In this document: positions 1 to 8,139 of the stretch, one piece after another | Layout of the letters: each line of letters starts with the position of its first letter | Position numbering within the stretch: the first letter of the stretch is position 1 | Origin: JAHFDS01 sp964593795 | GTDB taxonomy: Bacteria; Myxococcota_A; Polyangia; JAHFDS01 | Assembly (NCBI GenBank): GCA_964593795.1 | Contig: CAZQJC010000036.1 | Span: 1 to 64,000 of the forward strand | DNA length: 64,000 bases | Direction: 5' to 3' | Notes under the pieces: model-generated | The model's database searches: none | Seen by the model: the letters and a program-made list of their open reading frames with translations, nothing else | What the model was told of the DNA's origin: nothing | Made by a program: the position numbers and the translations under genes

Positions 1-30
1 GGATAATGACGGAATCCGTCCGCTGACCAC

Positions 31-110
31 CTGGTCTTGGTCTTGGTCCTGGTCTTCGCCTGCGTGGTTCTGGGGGCTTCGACCAGGACCAGGACCAGGG
101 CCAGGACCAG
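31..110. repeat. Long inverted repeat of GACCAG-type hexamers
   Basis: The left arm (31-54) is built of CTGGTC/TTGGTC units and the right arm (81-104, extending to 110) of GACCAG units. The arms are reverse complements over 24 positions except for three. At each exception the left arm has T and the right arm G, so an RNA read from the + strand would pair fully, with G-U wobbles. It lies beyond the 3' end of the leftward ECF operon. A terminator or mRNA-end structure is likely; the gene to the left is outside the window. The rest of 1-137 shows nothing else. Confidence 0.75.
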
Positions 111-137
111 GCCGGCGCAAAGTGACCGGCATTGGTT

Positions 138-368
138 CTAGCCCCGGCGGATCCGCGCCAGCACCGCGCGCGCGGTGGTCGAGAGGCCCTCGGGGTCGCT
201 CGCCGCCTCGAGCGCGCGGAGGCGCAACGTCGCGTCGAACGCGCCCAGGCGACCGGCCTCGTCGAGGTCGTGCCACGCGGGGTGGGCCTTCGCCCGGCCG
301 TCCACGTCGCGCTCACGGTGCGCGCTCGTCGCCGCGGCGATGAGGCGCTCGCGATCCGCCTCCTTCAT
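138..368 (-). CDS. Small protein coupled to the ECF sigma factor
   Basis: A 76-residue acidic/basic, probably helical protein with no transmembrane segment and no recognisable domain. The start is chosen because its ATG overlaps the sigma-factor stop as ATGA (365-368), which is translational coupling; a longer in-frame extension would run back through the sigma gene. Its position directly behind the sigma gene suggests a regulator or partner of that sigma factor, but there is no zinc-binding anti-sigma motif (HxxxCxxC), so it is not a classical ZAS anti-sigma protein. Function unknown. Confidence 0.6.
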   Translation of the reverse strand: MKEADRERLIAAATSAHRERDVDGRAKAHPAWHDLDEAGRLGAFDATLRLRALEAASDPEGLSTTARAVLARIRRG

Positions 369-919
369 CGCAGGCCCCCGAGCGCGACGCCGCGCTTCTC
401 GAGGCACGCCGCGAGCAGCTTGCGCGCGCGGCTGAGGTTCTGCAGGAACGTGTTCTTCTGCATGCCGAGTCGCTCCGCCAGGGTCTCGTCGGGCTCGCCG
501 CCGCCGCTCGCGAGCCGCTCGCCGAGCACGCGCGCGGGCTGCTTCGGCAAGCGCTCGCGGCACTCGGCTACGTGACGTCGCAGCATCGGGTCGGGCGCCT
601 CGGGGGTGGGATCGTGGGCCGGCTCGGGGGCGTCCTCGAGGGGCGTCCCGCGATGCCGCCGGGCCTCGTCGAGCGCGAGGTTGCGCGCGATGCGCGCGGC
701 CACGCGGAGGAGCGCGTTCGGGCGCCCGTCGGGCTGCACGCGCGGCGCGATCTGCCAGGTGCGCAGGAGCGCCTCCTGGAGCACGGCCTCGGTGTCGACC
801 CGCGCCGCGAAGCCGCGGAGGCCCTCGCGCAGGGGCCGCTCGGCGCCGGCGACCCAGCGCCCGAAGGCGTCCGGATCGCCGGCGGCGATGGCCGCGAGGA
901 AGGTGTCGAGCTCGGTCAT
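365..919 (-). CDS. ECF-type RNA polymerase sigma factor
   Basis: The 184 residues match a compact ECF sigma factor: a region-2-like helical segment at about 15-90, including the DTEAVLQEALLRTWQ stretch, a Pro/Asp-rich linker, and a region-4 helix-turn-helix at about 130-178 with LAERLGMQKNTFLQNLSRAR. Such factors direct RNA polymerase to a small promoter set. The ATG is preceded by GGGAG, 8 nt after the stop of the VIT/vWA gene, so the two genes form one leftward operon. Region 4 is compatible with DNA binding. No anti-sigma gene with a membrane anchor is adjacent; the VIT/vWA protein upstream may take a regulatory role (inference). Confidence 0.85.
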   Translation of the reverse strand: MTELDTFLAAIAAGDPDAFGRWVAGAERPLREGLRGFAARVDTEAVLQEALLRTWQIAPRVQPDGRPNALLRVAARIARNLALDEARRHRGTPLEDAPEPAHDPTPEAPDPMLRRHVAECRERLPKQPARVLGERLASGGGEPDETLAERLGMQKNTFLQNLSRARKLLAACLEKRGVALGGLR

Positions 920-929
920 GCTCCCGTCT

Positions 930-3404
930 TCATGCGTCGATCACGATGACGAGGTCCGGCGCGAGGGCCAGCGTGCGCGGCTCGTCCGACGGATCCAGCG
1001 GCGCGCGCAGCGCGAGGCGCACGCGCTGGCCCGCGGGGACACGCCCCGCGCGCGTGGTGAGGCGCTCGTCGAGCTCCGCGCGCACCGTGCGCCCATCGGC
1101 GAGCGTGATGGTGACCGCGCCCGAGGGCGCCCAGTCGAGGTCCGCGTCGAGCTCGATCTCGATCACCACGCCGACCGCGTCCCGGCGCACCAGGCGCCCA
1201 CGCAGCGCGGGCCGCAGGGCCAGCGTCTTCGCCTTGTCCGCGCGCTCCCGCTTCGGCGCGGGGCGTGCCGGAGGCGGCGGCGCCCCCGCACGGCTCTCCT
1301 CGCGCGCCTCCGGTGCGGGCGCCTCGGAGAGCAGCTCCTTTTCGTCCGCGGCCAGGTCGTCGGCGTCCTCCTCCGCCGCGTCGGGCATGAGCGCGTCCAC
1401 CATGCGGCGAACGAGCCCGCCGATCGCGCCCATGCCCTTCGGGGCCCCCGCGGACGCAGGAGCCGGCGCCGCCATCGGCATCATCGCCTGCGCATACCCG
1501 CCCGCCTGGGTGAGCGACGCCGCGCCCATGGGCGTCGCCGGCGCGCGCAGGCCGAGGCCCTCCATGCTCATCCCGTACGGCAGCTCGTGCGGCATGCGCT
1601 CGCTCCGCGTCGGATCGCGCGGATCCACCGACACGTGCTCGTCGATGGCGACCCAGGACGTCAGCCGCGTCGCGATCTGGAACGCCTTGCCGAGGCGCGT
1701 GATCTCCGCGTCGGCCTCGCTCGCGTGCTGCCCCGCCGCGCGCGCCGTCTCGAGGTCCTCCACGCGCTCCCGCGCGAACCGCGTCGCCGCCGCCGCGCTG
1801 CCCTCGCCGCACGCCAGCGCCGGCACGGCGACGAAGGCCTCCCAGAGGCCCCCGGGGACGCGACCGCGCACTGTGATCGCGCCGCCCTCGGGGCGCAGCC
1901 GCACCGCCACCTGCGCCGGCGCACCCGCGAAGAGATCGGGCAGGCGCGCCGGTGCGTGCTCGAGGAGCGCGCTGCCCTCGAGCTCGAGGCCGACCACGAG
2001 CGGCGCCGCCGTGTGCGCGACCAGCACCCGCGCGGCGTGCTCGGGGTCCCCGCCGAGGCCGACCACGACCTCCGCGCCGCGGCCCGCGCGCGCCGCCGGC
2101 CCGGTGAGCGAGCGATTGACCGACGAGCCCACGCCGAGCGTGTGCAGCCGCGAGCCCGCCGGGAGCCGCGCGAGCACCTCCGCGACGATCTCCTGCTCGA
2201 AGCCGATGAGGCCGTCGGACACCAGCACCACCTGGCGCTGCGCGTCCTTGCGCAGACCCGCCATCGCCTCGAGGATGCCGCTCCGCATCTCCGTGCCGCC
2301 GCTCGCCTCGAGGCCGCGCAGCCACGCGTGCGCCGCGCGCCTGTGCGCCGGCGTCGCGGGCACGGCGCCGCGCTTCCACCGCGTCGGCCGGTCCGAGAAC
2401 GCGACGAGCTCGAGCTGATCGCCCTCGCCGAGCGTGTCGATGAGGGCGCCGACCACGCGCCGCGCCTGATCGAGCGGCTCCCCACCCATCGAGCCCGACA
2501 CATCGAGCAGCACGATGAGGTCGCGCGGCACCGCCGGGGCGCGGCCCGAGGGCGGCACCAGCGTCACGAGGCCATACGACGAGCCCGCGTGGGGACGCCC
2601 TGCGGCGGGCCGCCCCGCGTCGAGCGCGAGGCCCACGCGCGGCGCGGCCACAGGCCAGCGCACCACGACGTCACGATCGAGCCGCGCGGGCTCGGCGAGC
2701 GCGACCTCGTGCATGCCGCCGCTCGACGGGACCTCGCGGTGCGACTCGAGCGCGCGCGTCGTCAGCGCGTGCGACGGCGACGCGGGCGGCGCGGTCACGG
2801 CGTCGCGCACGAGGAGCGTGAGCCGCAGCCGCGGTCCCATCGGCGCATCGGCGACGTCGGGCGAGACGCGCGCCGCGTCGGTGACGCGCCCCTCGGCGCC
2901 CAGGAAACGCGGGGCCACCGTGGTCGGGAAGCGCCACTCCCAGCCGCCCTCGCCCGCCGCGCCCACGGGCGCGCGCCAGACGAGCGGCTGATCGATCGCG
3001 ATCTCGCAGGTGAGCTCTGCGCCTGGCGGCACGTTGCCGATCTCCTGCGTGAACACGCTCGAGCGATCCTGCTCGACGAGCGCCGCGCTCCGGCCCTCGA
3101 CGAGCGCGGCCTCGAAGCGCGCGCGCGCCGCGGCCCTGGCGTCGACCTCGCCGACGATGCGGCGGTCGCCGAGGCGGAACTCGAAGCCGCTCACGGCGCC
3201 GTCGGCCGGCAGCGGCAGGAGGTACGTCACGTGGAGCGGCTCGGCGTGGGGGTTCGCGAAGCGCTGGCGCAGCACCACGCGCGCCTGGCCCGCGCGGGCG
3301 TCCACGGCGAGCGCCGCGTCCACGAGGGGCAGCGCGCGCCCGTCCACGCTGACGAGGCGGGCGCCGGTCTCCGGAGCGATGTGGGTGCGAGTGGCAGTCG
3401 GCAT
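930..3404 (-). CDS. VIT domain and von Willebrand factor A domain protein
   Basis: An 824-residue protein with an inter-alpha-trypsin-inhibitor (VIT) domain at about 10-150 and a von Willebrand A domain from about 290. The metal-ion-dependent adhesion site DVSGSMGG lies near residue 299, with a later conserved Thr in GGTEM. The C-terminal half is Ala/Pro-rich and contains an acidic stretch (DAAEEDADDLAADEKE) before a beta-rich end. No signal peptide is visible from the chosen start. The ATG at 3404 has an ideal GGAG six bases upstream; an in-frame extension to 3482 lacks this. It is first in the operon with the ECF sigma factor and divergent from the kinase gene. A protein-protein interaction role is likely; the exact role is unknown. 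Confidence 0.9.
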   Translation of the reverse strand: MPTATRTHIAPETGARLVSVDGRALPLVDAALAVDARAGQARVVLRQRFANPHAEPLHVTYLLPLPADGAVSGFEFRLGDRRIVGEVDARAAARARFEAALVEGRSAALVEQDRSSVFTQEIGNVPPGAELTCEIAIDQPLVWRAPVGAAGEGGWEWRFPTTVAPRFLGAEGRVTDAARVSPDVADAPMGPRLRLTLLVRDAVTAPPASPSHALTTRALESHREVPSSGGMHEVALAEPARLDRDVVVRWPVAAPRVGLALDAGRPAAGRPHAGSSYGLVTLVPPSGRAPAVPRDLIVLLDVSGSMGGEPLDQARRVVGALIDTLGEGDQLELVAFSDRPTRWKRGAVPATPAHRRAAHAWLRGLEASGGTEMRSGILEAMAGLRKDAQRQVVLVSDGLIGFEQEIVAEVLARLPAGSRLHTLGVGSSVNRSLTGPAARAGRGAEVVVGLGGDPEHAARVLVAHTAAPLVVGLELEGSALLEHAPARLPDLFAGAPAQVAVRLRPEGGAITVRGRVPGGLWEAFVAVPALACGEGSAAAATRFARERVEDLETARAAGQHASEADAEITRLGKAFQIATRLTSWVAIDEHVSVDPRDPTRSERMPHELPYGMSMEGLGLRAPATPMGAASLTQAGGYAQAMMPMAAPAPASAGAPKGMGAIGGLVRRMVDALMPDAAEEDADDLAADEKELLSEAPAPEAREESRAGAPPPPARPAPKRERADKAKTLALRPALRGRLVRRDAVGVVIEIELDADLDWAPSGAVTITLADGRTVRAELDERLTTRAGRVPAGQRVRLALRAPLDPSDEPRTLALAPDLVIVIDA

Positions 3405-3494
3405 CAGGGTCTCCTTGGTTGGGTTCCGAAGAGCCAACGAACGAGCCCCCGCGCCGATGACATGGAATCGACATCCTGCCACGCCCCGCCGGAG

Positions 3495-3500
3495 TACGAT
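3495..3500 (+). promoter_or_regulatory. -10-like TACGAT five bases before the kinase start
   Basis: TACGAT ends five bases before the ATG at 3506, too close for a Shine-Dalgarno leader. The transcript would start at or within a base or two of the ATG, so a leaderless mRNA is inferred. The same layout recurs at other genes in this window. Confidence 0.45.
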
Positions 3501-3505
3501 GGGGC

Positions 3506-6442
3506 ATGTCCGCGCGGCACACGCGCGATCCGCACGAACAGCTCGATCCGCAGGCGCCCGCCGAGGCCGGAACGCTGCCGGCCGCCGCGTCGACCGGGCA
3601 GGCCGATGTCGAGCTGCCGCCCGGCACGATCCTGGCGCGGCGCTACGTGATCCGCTCGCGCCTGGGCGGGGGGGCGATGGGGCTCGTGTACGCGGCGCGC
3701 GATCGCGCGCTGGATCTCGACGTGGCGATCAAGGTGCTGCGGACGCGCTGGCTCGACGATCCCGGCGCCGTCGCGCGGCTGCACGCCGAGGTGAGGGCGG
3801 CGCGCGCGATCGACCACGCGGGCGTGTGCCACACGCACGACCTCGTGCACTCGAGCGGCCTCGTCTTCGTCGTGATGGAGCTCGTGCGCGGAGAGACGCT
3901 GGCGCAGCGCATCAGCGCAGGCCTTCCGCTCGAGGCGGTGCTCGATCTCTCGCGCCAGCTCGGCGCCGCGCTCATGGCCGCGCACCGCGCCGGGGTCGTG
4001 CACTGCGACGTCAAGCCGCAGAACCTGATCGTCTCGGGCGATCGGCTCGTCCTCATGGACTTCGGGCTGGCGCGCCTGGCCTCGCAGCCGGGCGTGCGCG
4101 AGCTCGCGGGGACGCCCGGGTACATGGCACCGGAGCAGGCGCAGGGCGGCGAGGTCGACGAGCGGACCGACGTCTTCGGCCTCTCGGGTGTGGTCTTCGC
4201 GATGCTGTCGGGTCGGCCGCCGCTCGTCGTGCAACCGGGCGAGACCACCGGGCGGACGCTCGCGCGCGTGATCTCCGAGCCGGTCGACCCCACGCTGGCG
4301 ATCCGACCCGAGTGGCCGGCGGCGGCACGGCCGGCGCTCGAGCGCGCGCTCGCGCATGGGCTCGCGAAGGAGCCGGCGGACCGCGCGGACGGCGTGGAGA
4401 CCTTCCTCGCGGAGCTCGTCGCCGCCTTCGCCGCGGCGGGCGTCGGCGAGCGGCGCACGCGCCGGTCCCAGGTGCCCGAGGACCGCGGCGAGCAGCGCGC
4501 CGCGACGGTGCTGCACGTGCAGACCGCGCGCCCGCACGCCGAGCTCTTCCGCGGCGCGACCGCCGTCGCCGAGGACGCGGGGGGCATCGTGGTCGCGACC
4601 GGAGCGCGGCACCTCGTCGCGGTGTTCGGCGCCGAGGCCTCCCGCGGCGACGAGCCCGTCGTGGCCGCCGAGGCGGCGCGAGCGGCGATCAAGCTCTTCG
4701 CGCAGGGCGGCGTCGAGGCGACGGCGGGCGTGGCGGCGGGACGCCTCGAGGTCGGCCGCACGGGGGCGCAGCTCGCCGTGCGCGGCGCTCCGCTCGAGGC
4801 CGCGCGCGGGCTGGCGGCCTTCGGCCTGGCCGGCGAGGTCCTCGCGGGGAGCGAGCTCGAGGCGCCGCTCTCCCGGCGCTTCGCCGTCACGCGCACCGGC
4901 GATCGCGTGGTCATCGGCAGCCGGCGCGCCGCCGACAGCGCGCTCGGGCCGTCCACGCTGCCGCTCCTCGGGCGCGATCGCGAGCTCGGCCTCATCCTCG
5001 AGTCGTTCGCGGGCGATGCGCCGATCGGGGGGGCGCTCGTGATCGGCCAGCCCGGCATCGGCAAGAGCCGTGTCGCCGCCGAGGCGGTGGACGCGCTCGA
5101 GCGCAGCGGCCTTCACCCGATCGTGGCGACGGCCCAGCGCGACGACGCCCTCGCGCCCTTCGCCGTGATCCGCCAGATGCTCGGCGGCTTGCTCGAGCTG
5201 ACGGGCCCGGCGAGCGCCGACGAGATCCGCCGCCGCGCGATGCAGCGCCTGTCGGCCGGCGCGCGCCCGGGCGTCCCCTGGCTGGGCGGGCGCCTCCTCG
5301 ACACGCTGGTGGCGCTCCTCGAGACGCGCGACGTCGATCGCGGGCCGGTCCTCCTGCCCGCCGCGCGCGACGCGCTCCTGCTCGCCGGCAGCCGCCGCCC
5401 GCTCCTCGTCGTCATCGACGACGCGCAATGGGCCGACGACGCGACGCTCGATCTCGTCGAGCTGCTGCTCGAGTCACCGCACCCGAGCGTGCGCGTGTGC
5501 CTGTTCGCGCGCCCCGAGCTGCTCGTGCGACGCCCCGCCTGCAGGAGGCGCGTGCCGCTCCTCATCGAGCTGCCGCCGCTCGGCCCCGACGACGCCTTCC
5601 GGCTCGCGCGCTTCGAGACGGCGGGCACGGTGGGCGCCGACGAGATGCGCGCGCTCGTCGAGGCCGCCGAGGGCAACCCGTTCTTCGTCGAGGAGCTCGC
5701 GCGTGGCGTCCGCGAGCGCCACGGCGCCGCCGGCCCGGCGCCGGCGACCGTCGAGCAAGCCCTGCAGGCGCGCCTCGACCAGCTCGATCCCGAGGCCCGG
5801 CAGGTGCTCCGCACCGCGTCGGTCCTCGGCCGCGACTTCTTGCGCGCGGATCTCCTGCACCTGCACGTCGCGATGGCCGCGCCTGGCACGCCGAGCGCCC
5901 TCGAGGCGCACCTCGACGCGCAGCTCGACACGCTGCGACGGCGCTTCCTCGTCGTCGTGCCGCCCGGCCCGGACGGCACCCGCCGCCTCATGCTCAAGCA
6001 CCACCTGCTGCGCGACGTCGCCTACGCGGAGCTGCCGCCCGAGACGCGGCGGCGCCTGCACACCGTCGCCGCCCAGCCGCTCCAGGAGATCGCCGGCAGC
6101 CGTGCGGACCACGGAGGCGTGGAGAACCTCGTGCGCCTCGCCGTGCACCTCGAGGCGGCCGGCCAGATCGAGGAGGCGGCGTCGATGCTCGCGCTCGCGG
6201 GCGGCGTCTCCGAGGAGCTCGGCGCCCAGGCCGACGCGCTGCGCTGCTACGTGCGCGCGCGGGAGCTCGTTGGCGCGGGGAGCGACTTCGACCTCGAGCT
6301 GCGCTTCGGGCGCGTGGCGCTCGCGCTCGGCCAGAGCGCGCTGGCAGGCCCCGCGCTGCGGGCGATCGTGGACCTCGCGCCGAGCGCCGGTGACCGCGCC
6401 GAGGTCGACCGTTTGCTCGGGATCCTCCGGGAGCGCGCCTGA
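3506..6442 (+). CDS. Ser/Thr protein kinase with cyclase-like spacer and AAA/NACHT-type ATPase
   Basis: A 978-residue cytoplasmic signalling protein. The kinase domain (about 47-310) has the glycine loop LGGGAMGLVY (53-62), Lys76, the catalytic loop HCDVKPQN (166-173, Cys replacing the usual Arg of HRD) and DFG (185-187), so it is probably an active non-RD kinase. Residues about 330-480 resemble a class III nucleotide cyclase fold opening with RAATVLHVQ, but the metal-binding Asp residues are not evident. A P-loop ATPase follows, with Walker A GQPGIGKS at about 514-521 and Walker B LLVVIDDAQWAD from about 632, then helical repeats of the kind seen in MalT/PknK-like proteins. Divergent from the VIT/vWA gene; its stop overlaps the next gene by one base. 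Confidence 0.9.
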   Translation: MSARHTRDPHEQLDPQAPAEAGTLPAAASTGQADVELPPGTILARRYVIRSRLGGGAMGLVYAARDRALDLDVAIKVLRTRWLDDPGAVARLHAEVRAARAIDHAGVCHTHDLVHSSGLVFVVMELVRGETLAQRISAGLPLEAVLDLSRQLGAALMAAHRAGVVHCDVKPQNLIVSGDRLVLMDFGLARLASQPGVRELAGTPGYMAPEQAQGGEVDERTDVFGLSGVVFAMLSGRPPLVVQPGETTGRTLARVISEPVDPTLAIRPEWPAAARPALERALAHGLAKEPADRADGVETFLAELVAAFAAAGVGERRTRRSQVPEDRGEQRAATVLHVQTARPHAELFRGATAVAEDAGGIVVATGARHLVAVFGAEASRGDEPVVAAEAARAAIKLFAQGGVEATAGVAAGRLEVGRTGAQLAVRGAPLEAARGLAAFGLAGEVLAGSELEAPLSRRFAVTRTGDRVVIGSRRAADSALGPSTLPLLGRDRELGLILESFAGDAPIGGALVIGQPGIGKSRVAAEAVDALERSGLHPIVATAQRDDALAPFAVIRQMLGGLLELTGPASADEIRRRAMQRLSAGARPGVPWLGGRLLDTLVALLETRDVDRGPVLLPAARDALLLAGSRRPLLVVIDDAQWADDATLDLVELLLESPHPSVRVCLFARPELLVRRPACRRRVPLLIELPPLGPDDAFRLARFETAGTVGADEMRALVEAAEGNPFFVEELARGVRERHGAAGPAPATVEQALQARLDQLDPEARQVLRTASVLGRDFLRADLLHLHVAMAAPGTPSALEAHLDAQLDTLRRRFLVVVPPGPDGTRRLMLKHHLLRDVAYAELPPETRRRLHTVAAQPLQEIAGSRADHGGVENLVRLAVHLEAAGQIEEAASMLALAGGVSEELGAQADALRCYVRARELVGAGSDFDLELRFGRVALALGQSALAGPALRAIVDLAPSAGDRAEVDRLLGILRERA

Positions 6443-6906
6443 TGCCCGGTACCCTCGCGTTCGAGCTCCACGACTCGGTGATGTTGCTCGTGCACCGGCG
6501 CGAGGCCCCGACCGACCCCGAGTGGGACGTCTACATCGGCGAGTGCAAGCGCCTCCTCGAGGAGGCGCCTTCGGGCCTGCGCGCGCTGGTCGTCACCGAG
6601 GGGGGCGGCCCCACGGTCGATCAGCGGCGCCGCCTGAACGAGATGCTCGCCGGGCGGGCGGCGCGCGCGGCGATCATCTCGGAGTCGATCATGATCCGCG
6701 GCATCGTCACCGCGATGTCCTGGTGGAACCCGCTCATCAAGAGCTTCCGGAAGCAGGAGCTGGAGCCGGCCCTCGCGTACGTCCAGCTGCCGCTCGCGGA
6801 CCTCCCGCACATCCTCGCCCGGCTCGATGCCCTGCGTGCCTCCATCGAGCTGCCGCCCCTCCCTCGGACTGGTCCGACAATTTCTGGCCCGACCAACTCG
6901 ACTTGA
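6442..6906 (+). CDS. Kinase-linked small alpha/beta protein of unknown function
   Basis: A 154-residue protein translated from an ATG that overlaps the kinase stop (TGATG), so it is co-translated with the kinase. It has no signal peptide and no long hydrophobic segment. The pattern ELHDSVMLLVHR, then ALVVTEGGGPTVDQRRR, then a helix, resembles the single-domain SpoIIAA/STAS-like proteins often found beside myxobacterial kinases; this fold call is a guess. Likely a partner or substrate of the upstream kinase (inference from coupling). Confidence 0.75.
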   Translation: MPGTLAFELHDSVMLLVHRREAPTDPEWDVYIGECKRLLEEAPSGLRALVVTEGGGPTVDQRRRLNEMLAGRAARAAIISESIMIRGIVTAMSWWNPLIKSFRKQELEPALAYVQLPLADLPHILARLDALRASIELPPLPRTGPTISGPTNST

Positions 6907-6908
6907 GC

Positions 6909-6914
6909 TAGGCT
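6909..6914 (+). promoter_or_regulatory. Candidate -10 element TAGGCT for the lipase gene
   Basis: TAGGCT sits 26 bases before the ATG at 6941, just after the preceding stop codon. Unlike other genes here, a GGGGAGGGG ribosome-binding site lies in between, so this mRNA would have a short leader of about 20 bases. No convincing -35 was found. Confidence 0.35.
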
Positions 6915-6940
6915 CGGCGCCCCTGGGGAGGGGTTCGAGC

Positions 6941-8035
6941 ATGCTGCTGTTTCGGGTCGGGAGGACCGGAAACCGCGAACGGACGCGCATCATCGCGCGC
7001 GCGCTGGCGTTCGCTTCGTTGACCGCCTTCGGCGGTTGCTCCGACGGCCAGCCGTCGCGCGTCGGGCCGGACGAGCCGCCGCTGCCGCCCGGTCCGACCG
7101 CCGGAGACGTCGACCGCCCCGGCGAGCGCACGCCGGAGGCACCGCGTGGGAAGGGGCCGCCCTACCCGGTCCTCCTGCTGCACGGCATCGGCGGCTTCCG
7201 CCAGCTCGGTCCCATCGAGTACTTCCACCGGGTCGAGCAGACGCTCCGCGCCGAGGGCATCGAAGTGACCGCCGCGCAGGCGGCGCCCTTCGATCCGCCG
7301 GCGCTTCGCGCGCGGCAGCTCGTGGCCGTGGTGGACGAGGTGCTCGCGCGCACCGGCGCCGAGAAGGTCGTGCTCGTCGGCCACTCGCAGGGCGGGCTCG
7401 ACGCGCGCGCACTGGCGCACCTGCGGCCGGGACGCGTGGCCGCGGTGCTCTCGGTCTCCACGCCGCATCGCGGCTCGGCGCTGGCGGATCTCATCATGAA
7501 CGACACCGGGGCGCTCGGGCCCGAGCTCGCGGCGCGCGCGCTCGACCTCTTCGGCGCGGTTCTCTGGGCGACGCCGTCGTCGCAGGAGAAGGACGCCATC
7601 CTCGGGCTGACCCGCGCGGGCGCCGCCACGTTCGCCGAGGCCACGCCCGATCTCCCGGGCGTGCGCTACTACTCGATCGCGGGGCGGTCGAACCTGGCCG
7701 CCGACGACTCGCCCGAGTGCGTCGCGGACGGAAAGCCGCCCGAGTTCCTGCGCGCCTGGGCCGGCACGCTCGACATGGCGAACCCGATCGTGGCGCCGCT
7801 CGGCGCGGTGCTCGGTCGCGTCGAGGGCACCGCCGACGCGCCCGCGCCCAACGACGACCTCGTGACGGTCAAGAGCGCGCGCTGGGGGCGCTTCCTCGGC
7901 TGCATCCCGGCCGACCACCTCGACGAGGTCGGCCAGCCGCTTGGCGCCAGTCCCGGCAGCGTCGGCGGCGCCGCCTTCGACCACCTCGCCTTCTACCGCG
8001 GCGTCATAGCCTTCCTTCGCACCGAAGGCTTCTGA
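6941..8035 (+). CDS. Triacylglycerol lipase, family I-like lipoprotein
   Basis: A 364-residue alpha/beta hydrolase. Residues 1-33 form a lipoprotein signal ending at Cys33 (LTAFGGC). The oxyanion-loop HGIGG begins at 81, the nucleophile elbow GHSQGG places Ser149, and NDDLV (Asp305/306) followed by CIPADHLDEV places His326. The DDLV ... HLDEV pairing is the hallmark of bacterial family I.1/I.2 secreted lipases, as are the two cysteines (260 and 321), which match their conserved disulfide. These lipases hydrolyse long-chain triacylglycerols. Family members usually need a foldase; none is adjacent, and lipid anchoring is unusual. The start is chosen by the strong SD and signal peptide; a longer in-frame start at 6827 would lie inside the preceding gene. 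Confidence 0.88.
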   Translation: MLLFRVGRTGNRERTRIIARALAFASLTAFGGCSDGQPSRVGPDEPPLPPGPTAGDVDRPGERTPEAPRGKGPPYPVLLLHGIGGFRQLGPIEYFHRVEQTLRAEGIEVTAAQAAPFDPPALRARQLVAVVDEVLARTGAEKVVLVGHSQGGLDARALAHLRPGRVAAVLSVSTPHRGSALADLIMNDTGALGPELAARALDLFGAVLWATPSSQEKDAILGLTRAGAATFAEATPDLPGVRYYSIAGRSNLAADDSPECVADGKPPEFLRAWAGTLDMANPIVAPLGAVLGRVEGTADAPAPNDDLVTVKSARWGRFLGCIPADHLDEVGQPLGASPGSVGGAAFDHLAFYRGVIAFLRTEGF

Positions 8036-8047
8036 CGCCCGCGGGCG
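8036..8047. other. 12-bp perfect palindrome after the lipase stop
   Basis: CGCCCGCGGGCG directly follows the lipase stop codon. It is either a small hairpin or a protein site; without a U-tract it is a weak terminator candidate. Confidence 0.3.
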
Positions 8048-8139
8048 CGATCGCCGAGGTCGGATGTGATCCGGCGCCCAGCCCACGGGCAGAGCGGCCG
8101 TCGCGCTGCTACCTTCCCCTCCGAGCGGCCTCTTCACGC

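Noticed and set aside
31..110. Possible CRISPR array from repeated GACCAG words
   Set aside because: No spaced repeats of 24-47 bases with unique spacers, and no cas genes in the window; the repeats form one inverted pair.
606..3650. Very long open frame on the + strand opposite the sigma/VIT-vWA operon
   Set aside because: Arg-rich, without domains or signal, antisense to two clearly homologous genes; a by-product of GC-rich codon third positions. Similar long antisense frames (for example 36676-40512 minus and 46099-48891 plus) were rejected for the same reason.
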